A stretch of 64,000 nucleotides of DNA from NCBI RefSeq assembly GCF_024508665.1, contig NZ_JANINP010000003.1, positions 310,001-374,000 on the forward strand. The letters run 5' to 3'. A program made the translations under genes and the position numbers. This document shows, piece after piece, positions 39,448-46,454 of the stretch. The notes under the pieces are model-generated. The model was not told where the DNA came from. It saw nothing but the letters and a program-made list of their open reading frames with translations, and made no database searches. Source of the stretch: Sphingomonas sp. (GTDB taxonomy: Bacteria > Pseudomonadota > Alphaproteobacteria > Sphingomonadales > Sphingomonadaceae). Numbering within the stretch: the first letter of the stretch is position 1; the number at the start of each line of letters is the position of its first letter.

Positions 39448-40041
39448 TCAGAAGGCGAACCGCGCGGACATCGTCGCCACGGGATTGAGGCCGAAACCGC
39501 CGTCGCGCACGCCGGCTGCGCTCCACCGTCCGGGCCGCGTCGGCATGATCGCGCGATCGCTGAGCGCGCCGCCTTCGAGGCCGAGCACTAATCCCTTCGA
39601 CACTTCGCGGTCATAGCCCAAGGTCATCGCCGGCGTGGAGCGGCGGAACCCGCGCGACAAGCCGCGTCCGCCGCGAGTCATGTGAGGGTCGTAGAGCAGT
39701 CCGTCGGTCGCCCGTTCGGCCGCAATCCAGAAGTTGGATTGCGCGAAATAGCGCGTGCCGACCGACAGGCGGATGCCCGATCGCTCAGTCGGATAGAGAT
39801 CGATCATACCGCCGATGAAGCGCGGACGGAGCATCTCGTCCAGCGGTGTATTGCCGCCGCGATAGGCGATCTGCGGCCCCAGTCGGGGTGACCTGGTTGG
39901 CAGCAGCCCCAGCCTTACCCGAGCCAGGATTTTGGGTGCGGGCTTCAGCGCCGCGGGTCGCGTGTTGCGGGCATGGGCCGGCTGTAGTGTGCACGCCAGC
40001 GCGCCGATTACGAAACCGGCACAGATCGCCCTGACAACCAT
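39448..40041 (-). CDS. Putative outer-membrane protein (hypothetical)
   Basis: A 197-residue protein with a signal peptide (VVRAICAGFVIGALACTLQP) that ends in an aromatic residue after a strand (VATMSARFAF), as outer-membrane beta-barrels do. Several amphipathic strands follow: PRFIGGMIDLYPTERSGIRL, SNFWIAAERATDGLLYD and TLGYDREVSKGLVLGLEGGA. I see no named family. ATG 40041 has GGGGGA seven bases upstream and is preferred to the ATG 24 bp earlier. Confidence 0.65.
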   Translation of the reverse strand: MVVRAICAGFVIGALACTLQPAHARNTRPAALKPAPKILARVRLGLLPTRSPRLGPQIAYRGGNTPLDEMLRPRFIGGMIDLYPTERSGIRLSVGTRYFAQSNFWIAAERATDGLLYDPHMTRGGRGLSRGFRRSTPAMTLGYDREVSKGLVLGLEGGALSDRAIMPTRPGRWSAAGVRDGGFGLNPVATMSARFAF

Positions 40042-40179
40042 CCTTTTATCCCCCCGAAGCACCATCCGTTTCCCCCCGGCCGGTTCTTCATGGGGAGAGT
40101 GACATGCCCTTGGTCCGAACGCAACACATCAGAATAGCTGAGTTTTTGCCGGCCGGAACAAGGGATTACGGCGCATTCG

Positions 40180-40202
40180 GGGTCACGCTCCAAATGTGAC
40201 CC
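40180..40202. promoter_or_regulatory. Inverted repeat GGGTCAC-N9-GTGACCC
   Basis: Two 7-base half-sites, perfectly inverted, in the spacer between the divergent outer-membrane and lipoprotein genes. Spacing of 9 suits a dimeric regulator, but no cognate is known in this window. The rest of the 252-bp spacer (40042-40293) shows nothing else I can name. Confidence 0.4.
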
Positions 40203-40293
40203 GACTCCCCGATGAACCGCGGAGCCAGCACCGATTAAGGAACGCGGCAATATTGTTGTCCGTTCGGGTGGGCATCGATTGGAGTATGATGCC

Positions 40294-41994
40294 GTGGACA
40301 ATAGTATTTTCCGTCATCGCCGGCTGGCGACCGCCGCGACCATCGCGCTCGCCGCGGCGTTGTCGGCGTGCGGCAAGGGCAACGACCAGCAGATGACGGC
40401 GGCGGCCCCGCCGGCGCTACCGGCGACCCTACCGCTCGACGCGAGTCCGTCCACCGCCTGGCCGACCGCGCCCGAAGTCGCGGCACTGCCCGAGGCGCGG
40501 CCGGTGCGCACCGTCCGCGTCGCCAATCCGCGCGATTATTACGGTTATGCCGACGCTGCTTACGATTATCAGCGGGTGCTGGGCGACGCACCGCCCGATT
40601 ATTATTTCGATTATGACGGCGCCGATCCCTGGGCTTGGGAAGGCTATGACCAATCGGTCGTTTTCCTCGAGCCGGTCGATGACGGCTATCGTTACTATTA
40701 TTACCGCCCCGGCGCCGACGAACCCTATTTCGTTCGCGATCCTTATTATGGCTATGGCTATGACGACGGCCAATTGGCGGTGGTCTATGATAGTTACGGC
40801 GGGGTCGTGCCCTATTCGGATTACGGCGCGCGGCTCGATTATGCCGGCCGCTATCTGGCGCGCGGACGCGATCTGTATCTCGCATCCCGCCGCGGCGATC
40901 GGCGCGCGGTCAGCGCCGCCAATTGGGCGGCACGCAGCGCGGCGATTTCCGCCATGCAGGCGCGCTGGTATGCGACTCGGGATCGTCAGCCGCAATGGCG
41001 CGACTACAGCAGCCGCGTGAGCGCGACTCAGGCCAATTACTGGCGCGAGGAAGGCATTCGCCGCCAGGCTGACGCCCGCCGTTTCGCGGCATGGCGCGAC
41101 GATTCGTTCCGCAGCCCGCCACCACCACGCGCCATCCCCGCGACCTGGTCCTCGGCAAGCTGGGCACGCGATCAGAAGCGTTTTCTGCCGGCCAGGGACG
41201 ATCGCGTGCGTTTGGCCGACGCGCCACACGCCAATCGCGGCGCGCCCAGCATGCCGCAGGGCCTGTTCGGTGACCGCCAGCGGTTCGAGCCGGGCAACCG
41301 CGCGCCGAATGCCGTCGCGCCGCGAGCCAACGACCCTCGTCGTCAGGCGATGATCGCAGCCCGCGAGCAACAGCGCCCAGGCGCGGGTCCCATGCGCGCG
41401 CTTCGCGAACCGCAGGCCAACACGCCCGCCGGCCGCTTCGCGCCGCGGCAGCAAGGTCAGCCGAACCCGCCGCGTATGGCGGGTCCGCAAGGTAATCCCG
41501 ATCGCGCCCAGCTCGCAGCTATGCGCGGTGACCATGGGATGCGGGGCAATGGCCCGCGCTTCGGCGCGCAACCCCAGCCCCAGCCGCGTGTCGTTACATC
41601 GCGCCCACAGCCCCAGATGGGCCACAGTGGCGGACGCCCGCAAATGGACGCACCACGTCTTGAGCCGCGTGCAGCGACGCCGCGCTTCCAGCCGCGCTTC
41701 AATGGCGGCAACGATCGTCCGCGTTTGCAGGCGCCGCGCCCGCAACCGCAGATCACCGCGCCACGGCCGCAAGCACCGCGTTTCGGGGGCGGCAATGGCG
41801 GGATGCGCCCGGCTCCGCAAATGAACCGGCCGGCCTTCCAGCCGCGCGCGCCGCAAATGGCCCGCCCGGCGCCGCAAATGGCTCGGCCCGCACCGCAAAT
41901 GGCGCGTCCGGCACCGCCGCCACGCGCTGCCGCTCCGGCCGCGCCGAGAGGCGGCGGTGGTAATGGCCGCGGCGGTGGCGATCACAAACACTGA
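40294..41994 (+). CDS. Large Tyr-rich then Gln/Pro/Arg-rich lipoprotein
   Basis: A 566-residue lipoprotein (lipobox ALSAC). After an Ala/Pro linker it has a Tyr/Asp-rich region of about 100 residues (for example YYYRPGADEPYFVRDPYYGY), a helical basic region (SAANWAARSAAISAMQARWY, TQANYWREEGIRRQADARRF) and a C-terminal half that is Pro/Gln/Arg-rich with three PQMARPA repeats near the end. GTG 40294 with GGAG upstream is the likely start; the TTG at 40279 is possible. I know no family. Composition suggests a disordered, surface-exposed or polymer-interacting protein. Confidence 0.75.
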   Translation: MDNSIFRHRRLATAATIALAAALSACGKGNDQQMTAAAPPALPATLPLDASPSTAWPTAPEVAALPEARPVRTVRVANPRDYYGYADAAYDYQRVLGDAPPDYYFDYDGADPWAWEGYDQSVVFLEPVDDGYRYYYYRPGADEPYFVRDPYYGYGYDDGQLAVVYDSYGGVVPYSDYGARLDYAGRYLARGRDLYLASRRGDRRAVSAANWAARSAAISAMQARWYATRDRQPQWRDYSSRVSATQANYWREEGIRRQADARRFAAWRDDSFRSPPPPRAIPATWSSASWARDQKRFLPARDDRVRLADAPHANRGAPSMPQGLFGDRQRFEPGNRAPNAVAPRANDPRRQAMIAAREQQRPGAGPMRALREPQANTPAGRFAPRQQGQPNPPRMAGPQGNPDRAQLAAMRGDHGMRGNGPRFGAQPQPQPRVVTSRPQPQMGHSGGRPQMDAPRLEPRAATPRFQPRFNGGNDRPRLQAPRPQPQITAPRPQAPRFGGGNGGMRPAPQMNRPAFQPRAPQMARPAPQMARPAPQMARPAPPPRAAAPAAPRGGGGNGRGGGDHKH

Positions 41995-42021
41995 GCGCGT
42001 CTCGATTTTTGAGGTGCGAGA

Positions 42022-42049
42022 AGCGGCCCGGGCTGATGCTCGGGCCGCT
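42022..42049 (+). terminator. Hairpin after the large lipoprotein gene
   Basis: AGCGGCCCG and CGGGCCGCT form a 9-bp stem 27 bases past the lipoprotein stop. The following GTCCTTGC has only a weak T content, so termination would be partial. Confidence 0.6.
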
Positions 42050-42141
42050 GTCCTTGCGCACGTCGATCGCCCCATCCTTGCCAGCACGCGACCGGGCGAG
42101 TAGGCGCCGGGCCTTCCCCCGAGAGCTTGAGGACGATTTAC

Positions 42142-43239
42142 ATGGGTTTCCGTTGCGGCATTGTCGGCCTTCCCAATGTCGGCAAGTCGACCTTGTTCAA
42201 CGCGCTGACCGAGACGGCGGCGGCGCAGGCGGCGAATTATCCGTTCTGCACGATCGAACCCAATGTCGGTAACGTCGCGGTGCCCGATCCGCGGCTGGAC
42301 AAGCTCGCCGCCATCGCCGGTTCGCAGAAGATCATCGAGACCCAGCTCGCTTTCGTCGACATTGCCGGGCTGGTGCGCGGCGCCTCCAAGGGCGAAGGGC
42401 TGGGCAACCAGTTCCTCGGCAATATCCGTGAGGTCGACGCGATCGTCCATGTTCTGCGTTGCTTCGAGGACGGCGACGTCACCCATGTCGAAGGCAAGGT
42501 CGATCCGATCGCGGATGCCGAGACGGTCGAGACCGAATTGATGCTCGCCGACCTGGAGAGCCTCGAAAAGCGCGTGCCCAATTTCGCCAAGAAGGCGGCG
42601 CAGGGCGACAAGGAAGCGAAGATCGCCGCCAGCGTGCTCGGCCAGGCGCTCGACCTGTTGCGTGACGGCAAGCCGGCCCGGCTGACCCAGCCCAAGGACG
42701 CCGAGGAAGCGCGCGTCTTCTCGCAGGCGCAATTGCTGACCGCCAAGCCCGTCCTCTATGTCTGCAATGTCGAGGAAGCCAATGCGGCGCACGGCAACGC
42801 GCATTCGGCGCGCGTGTTCGAAAAGGCCAAGGCCGAGGGCGCCGAGGCGGTGATCGTCTCCGCCGCGATCGAGGCGGAGATCGCGACCATGCCCGTCGAG
42901 GATCGCGGCGAGTTCCTGGCGGAGTTGGGGCTGGAGGAAACCGGCCTCGCCCGCGTCATCCGCGCAGGGTACAAATTGCTCCACCTCCTCACCTTCTTCA
43001 CCGTCGGGCCGAAGGAAGCACGCGCCTGGACCGTCCACGCCGGCGCCACTGCGCCCGAAGCTGCCGGTGAGATCCACACCGATTTCGAAAAGGGCTTCAT
43101 CCGCGCCGAGACGATCGCCTACGACGATTATGTCGCCCTGGGCGGCGAAAGCCGCGCGCGCGAGGCCGGCAAGCTCCGCGCCGAGAGCAAGGGCTACGTC
43201 GTCCAGGACGGCGACGTGATGCACTTCCTGCACAGCTAG
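42142..43239 (+). CDS. ychF: Redox-regulated ATPase YchF (Obg family)
   Basis: ATP-preferring GTPase-like protein associated with ribosomes and the proteasome-independent stress response in other bacteria. The 365-residue protein has the P-loop GLPNVGKST (residues 9-17), the ANYPFCTIEPNVG switch region, FVDIAGLVRGASKGEGLGNQ, VLRCFEDGDVTHVEG and a C-terminal TGS domain (LLTFFTVGPKEARAWTVHAG). ATG 42142 has GAGGA upstream at normal distance. Confidence 0.96.
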   Translation: MGFRCGIVGLPNVGKSTLFNALTETAAAQAANYPFCTIEPNVGNVAVPDPRLDKLAAIAGSQKIIETQLAFVDIAGLVRGASKGEGLGNQFLGNIREVDAIVHVLRCFEDGDVTHVEGKVDPIADAETVETELMLADLESLEKRVPNFAKKAAQGDKEAKIAASVLGQALDLLRDGKPARLTQPKDAEEARVFSQAQLLTAKPVLYVCNVEEANAAHGNAHSARVFEKAKAEGAEAVIVSAAIEAEIATMPVEDRGEFLAELGLEETGLARVIRAGYKLLHLLTFFTVGPKEARAWTVHAGATAPEAAGEIHTDFEKGFIRAETIAYDDYVALGGESRAREAGKLRAESKGYVVQDGDVMHFLHS

Positions 43240-43248
43240 AAGCCGGCG

Positions 43249-44859
43249 CTACTTCATTCCGTGCGCGTCGAGCCAGGAGAGCGTGCCAGCCATTTGATGC
43301 TCGGCCGCGATCTGGCGCAGCGTTTTGCCGTCCTTCTTGCCCGACGGGTCGGCGCCCGCATCGAGCAAACGCAGTACGATTTCGTCGGTCCAGCTATCGA
43401 AGGCAGGCGATAGGCCGTCTTTGCCTTTCACATCGGCGCGCACGCCTGCGGCAAGCAGCATCTCCACCGCCGTGGGGCTTTTGACTCCGTAAAATAGCGT
43501 TTTGCCGTATGAGCCGCCGGCTTCGGCATTTACCCCAAGTGCGACTAATCCGCGAAGGTAGTCGAAGCGCTCCGCCCCCAATTCCTCGCACCGCCAGGAA
43601 TCGCCGAGCGCTGCTGCCAGGGCGGTCGGCGCAGCGAAATTGTCGGCTGACGCTTCGGGCGAGACATGTCTTGGATCTATTCCCTCCGCGACCAGCGCAC
43701 GGACGACCCCGATATCGCACCCGCCGGCGCCGCTAACGAACGCAGCCTGCAGCGCGTCACGACCTACTTTTGCCGCCCAGCCGCGATCAATGAGCGCCTG
43801 TGCAACGCGCGGCCGCCCCTGTTCAACAGCGCGGAGCAGTAATATCGCGCCTAGCGGCGCTGCGACCATCCCCTTCCGCTCGGGTGTGTAGACGCGGTCA
43901 AGCGGCAAGCCGGCGGCAATCAAATCCAGGACCAGCGGGTCGCCGCCCTGCGCGACCGCGGCCACCGCAAGATCGGCGGCCTGATTGCCGACGGGGTCGA
44001 ACCCTTCGGCACGTAATGCGGCCAGCGTCTCCCCATTCCCTTTAACCCATCGCGCCGTTCCCGCGGCATCGTCGATCGCTTTCTCGAGCATTTTCGCCTC
44101 AGGCGGCATGCCAGCGGCAACGCCGACATAGTCCGTCACCGTCAGATCGTTCTTGCCGCTGGCGAAGCGAATGATCTGCGTCGGATTGTCGGTGACAGGA
44201 TAGAAATAATCTTTCTTCAGACCAAAAAACCGAGCGGTGCGAAACTTCCCGATCAGCGCGTCGAGCGCCGCACGATCTACCTTCGCCCGATGCACCCCCT
44301 CGATCAGCACGCCGCGACCGGGTGAAAAGCGCCGATGAATACCGGCTACTGGATCTGCTGGCTCCTCACGCGTGGAGAACATGACGTTCCCCGCACCGTC
44401 GATGGTGACTTTATAATCCGGACACGAGCCAAAGCAGGCGGAGCGCGTCAACTCGATCTTGAGGTGATCGTAATCGATTGCGGGGAAGGGTGCGTCGGGC
44501 TCCGCCCACACCGGCTTCAACCTCGGCAGGATCTGTATCCTCCCCGTTGCTGTGATCGGACGGCCGGCATAGACGAAGGGTCGGAATTTCCATTGGCGCG
44601 CCGCGGCGAGTACCGCGCTCGCGTCATCGGAGGCCGTGTTGCGATAGGACGGTCGTGCGTCGATGACATCTCCCCCGGGCGATATAACGACGTCGATCGA
44701 TGAGCTGGACATGGCCGCGTCTTCGGGACGATCGACCTCAACCACGTCCGCACCGGAAAGTTTGTGCGACGCGATCGTTTCGTCGGCCATGCCCACCGTG
44801 GCCGTCCGCTCCGCCGGAGCTGCTACCAGAAACCCAACCAGGATCGTAGCTGCTCGCAT
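43249..44859 (-). CDS. Exported DUF6438/ankyrin-repeat protein with a TonB-like domain
   Basis: A roughly 536-residue exported protein with an unusual order of domains. After the signal peptide (RAATILVGFLVAAPAERTAT) comes a TonB C-terminal-like segment (VVISPGGDVIDARPSYRNT, AARQWKFRPFVYAGRPITAT), then a DUF6438 domain with its two-cysteine start (IELTRSACFGSCPDYKVTID), then ankyrin repeats from about residue 290 to the end (PLGAILLLRAVEQGRPRVAQ, AVEMLLAAGVRADVKGKDGL). Two ATGs (44862 and 44859) follow AGGAGGGGG; I use the second for spacing. The gene is read away from the MerR unit. Confidence 0.75.
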   Translation of the reverse strand: MRAATILVGFLVAAPAERTATVGMADETIASHKLSGADVVEVDRPEDAAMSSSSIDVVISPGGDVIDARPSYRNTASDDASAVLAAARQWKFRPFVYAGRPITATGRIQILPRLKPVWAEPDAPFPAIDYDHLKIELTRSACFGSCPDYKVTIDGAGNVMFSTREEPADPVAGIHRRFSPGRGVLIEGVHRAKVDRAALDALIGKFRTARFFGLKKDYFYPVTDNPTQIIRFASGKNDLTVTDYVGVAAGMPPEAKMLEKAIDDAAGTARWVKGNGETLAALRAEGFDPVGNQAADLAVAAVAQGGDPLVLDLIAAGLPLDRVYTPERKGMVAAPLGAILLLRAVEQGRPRVAQALIDRGWAAKVGRDALQAAFVSGAGGCDIGVVRALVAEGIDPRHVSPEASADNFAAPTALAAALGDSWRCEELGAERFDYLRGLVALGVNAEAGGSYGKTLFYGVKSPTAVEMLLAAGVRADVKGKDGLSPAFDSWTDEIVLRLLDAGADPSGKKDGKTLRQIAAEHQMAGTLSWLDAHGMK

Positions 44860-44928
44860 CATCCCCCTCCTATAAATGATACAATGTATCAAGAATAGAG
44901 AATTGCGTCGCGCCGTCAAATGGCAGGA

Positions 44929-45327
44929 CTAGCCATGATCGAACGCCATCAGGATGGGGCACGGTCCCGCATCCGAATTGGCGCAATCATGGGCCAATCG
45001 GGCGAGCGCCGCGCGTGCTGCCGCCAGTTCCTCGATCTTCGCATCCAGCGCGGCGATCCGCTCGGTCGCGAGTTCGCGCGCCCGGGTGCGATCATCGGTC
45101 GCGTCGAGCTCGAGCAACTCGGCGATCTGGTCGAGCGTGAACCCCGCGCCCTGCGCCGCCCGGATGAACCGAAGCCGCTGCACATCCGACGCGCCGTAGC
45201 GGCGGACGCCACCATATGTTTCGTCGCGAGGCGGCTCCTTCAGCAGGCCGCGGCGTTGATAATAGCGGATGGTCTCGACGCCCACGCCGCCCGAAGCGGC
45301 CAATTTACCGATCGTCATTCCGGCCAT
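44929..45327 (-). CDS. MerR-family metal regulator, CueR-like
   Basis: A 132-residue MerR regulator: winged-helix N-terminus (TIGKLAASGGVGVETIRYYQ, RRGLL), a dimer coiled coil and a C-terminal metal loop. Cys115 and Cys123 are spaced C-x7-C followed by Pro-Ile, exactly the CueR arrangement for Cu(I), Ag(I) or Au(I). The extra cysteine that mercury and zinc sensors carry just before the dimer helix is absent. It is divergent from the glutaredoxin-MauE operon and its start lies only three bases from the -35 box, so it should repress or activate across that promoter. Confidence 0.88.
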   Translation of the reverse strand: MAGMTIGKLAASGGVGVETIRYYQRRGLLKEPPRDETYGGVRRYGASDVQRLRFIRAAQGAGFTLDQIAELLELDATDDRTRARELATERIAALDAKIEELAAARAALARLAHDCANSDAGPCPILMAFDHG

Positions 45328-45329
45328 GC

Positions 45330-45360
45330 TTGACTCCGTACCATGGTACGGAACCTATAT
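45330..45360 (+). promoter_or_regulatory. MerR-type promoter with 19-bp spacer and dyad
   Basis: TTGACT (-35) and CTATAT (-10) are separated by 19 bp, and the spacer contains the perfect palindrome CCGTACCATGGTACGG. The overlong spacer with a dyad inside is the signature of MerR-activated promoters. The -10 ends at 45360 and transcription should begin near 45367, only about four bases before the ATG at 45371. Confidence 0.88.
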
Positions 45361-45370
45361 GGGAAGCGTC

Positions 45371-46108
45371 ATGGAAAACGCAAAGCACGCAACGCTCTAT
45401 CGCATGGTCATGCCCGAGCATGTCTGTCCCTATGGCCGCAAATCCAAATGGCTGCTCGAATCGCACGGTTACCAGGTCGACGATCACTGGCTGCGGACGC
45501 GCGAGGAGACGGACGCGTTCAAGGCCGAGCACAAAGTCGCCACCACCCCACAGACGTTCATCGATGGCCGGCGGATCGGCGGCAACGACGACCTCCGCCG
45601 CTTCTTCGGCAAACATGTGCCGGCCAAGGACGAGACCAGCTATCGCCCGGTCATCGCCGTGTTCGCGATGACCGCGCTGATGGCGCTCGCCGCCAGCCAA
45701 GCCGCGACGGGTTCGCCGTTCACGGTGATGGCGGGCGAATGGTTCATCGCGTTCAGCATGTGTGTCCTCGCCATCCTCAAGCTGCAGGACGTCGAGCGCT
45801 TTTCGACGATGTTCCTCAATTACGATCTGCTTGCCCAGCGCTGGGTACCGTACGGCTACATCTATCCGTTCGCCGAAGCGCTGGCTGGCGTGCTGATGGC
45901 TGCCCATGCCGCGACATGGCTGTCGATTCCCGTCGCCTTGTTCATCGGCGGCATCGGTGCGGTGTCGGTGTTCAAGGCCGTCTATGTCGACAAACGCGCG
46001 CTCAAATGCGCCTGCGTCGGCGGGTCGAGCAACGTCCCGCTGGGCTTCGTATCGTTGACCGAGAATTTGATGATGGTCGCGATGGCGATCTGGATGTTGG
46101 CGCGTTAG
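45371..46108 (+). CDS. Glutaredoxin-MauE fusion membrane protein
   Basis: A 245-residue fusion. The N-terminus (about residues 8-80) is glutaredoxin-like: YRMVMPEHVCPYGRKSKWLL with a single active-site Cys19 (CPYG) and TTPQTFIDGRRIGGNDDL. The rest is a MauE/DoxX-type membrane domain of about four to five helices (VIAVFAMTALMALAASQAAT, WFIAFSMCVLAILKLQDVER, WVPYGYIYPFAEALAGVLMA) ending with the cysteine pair CACVGGSSNVPLGFVSLTEN. MauE relatives take part in disulfide transfer outside the cytoplasm. It is the first gene under the MerR promoter, so a role in copper or silver handling is inferred. Confidence 0.82.
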   Translation: MENAKHATLYRMVMPEHVCPYGRKSKWLLESHGYQVDDHWLRTREETDAFKAEHKVATTPQTFIDGRRIGGNDDLRRFFGKHVPAKDETSYRPVIAVFAMTALMALAASQAATGSPFTVMAGEWFIAFSMCVLAILKLQDVERFSTMFLNYDLLAQRWVPYGYIYPFAEALAGVLMAAHAATWLSIPVALFIGGIGAVSVFKAVYVDKRALKCACVGGSSNVPLGFVSLTENLMMVAMAIWMLAR

Positions 46109-46117
46109 AACGTTGCC

Positions 46118-46417
46118 ATGCTGCTTCGGCTGATCCTCTTCGTCATGCTCGCATTCGGCACGCCCGCCATGCCGGCTGGCGCGCATGATGGCATGCAGCC
46201 GATGGCAATGGCCGGACACCCTATGCCCGGCCCGGAGCACAAGGCACCCATACCGCAGCAGCATCTCTGCGTCGGTTGTGTCCCGATCGGGGATTGGAAC
46301 GCCGTAAGGGTGCTGCCGCCGGTATCCATCCCTGCTCCCGCGCCGCTCTCCCGCATCGCGGTGCTGACAATATTGCCCGATAAGGCCCCCATCCCGCCTC
46401 CGCCCAGGATTGAGTGA
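46118..46417 (+). CDS. Small Met/His-rich exported protein with CxxC
   Basis: A 99-residue exported protein: signal peptide LRLILFVMLAFGTPAMPAGA followed by a Met/His-rich stretch (HDGMQPMAMAGHPMPGPEHK), a CVGC motif near residue 51 and a Pro-rich end. Methionine and histidine clusters of this kind bind Cu(I) and Cu(II). The pattern recalls DUF2946-like proteins. It lies 9 bp after the glutaredoxin-MauE gene, in the same presumed operon. Confidence 0.7.
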   Translation: MLLRLILFVMLAFGTPAMPAGAHDGMQPMAMAGHPMPGPEHKAPIPQQHLCVGCVPIGDWNAVRVLPPVSIPAPAPLSRIAVLTILPDKAPIPPPPRIE

Positions 46418-46454
46418 AGCCCTCAACGCTTCCCCTATTCCACGGAGATTTTCG

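Noticed and set aside
40429..43233. 934-residue open frame on the minus strand opposite the lipoprotein and ychF
   Set aside because: Antisense shadow; ychF is certain and the opposite frame has no motif.
44929..45327. MerR gene considered as a mercury-resistance regulator
   Set aside because: It lacks the first of the three mercury-binding cysteines, and there is no merA, merT or merP nearby; the C-x7-C loop is of the CueR type.
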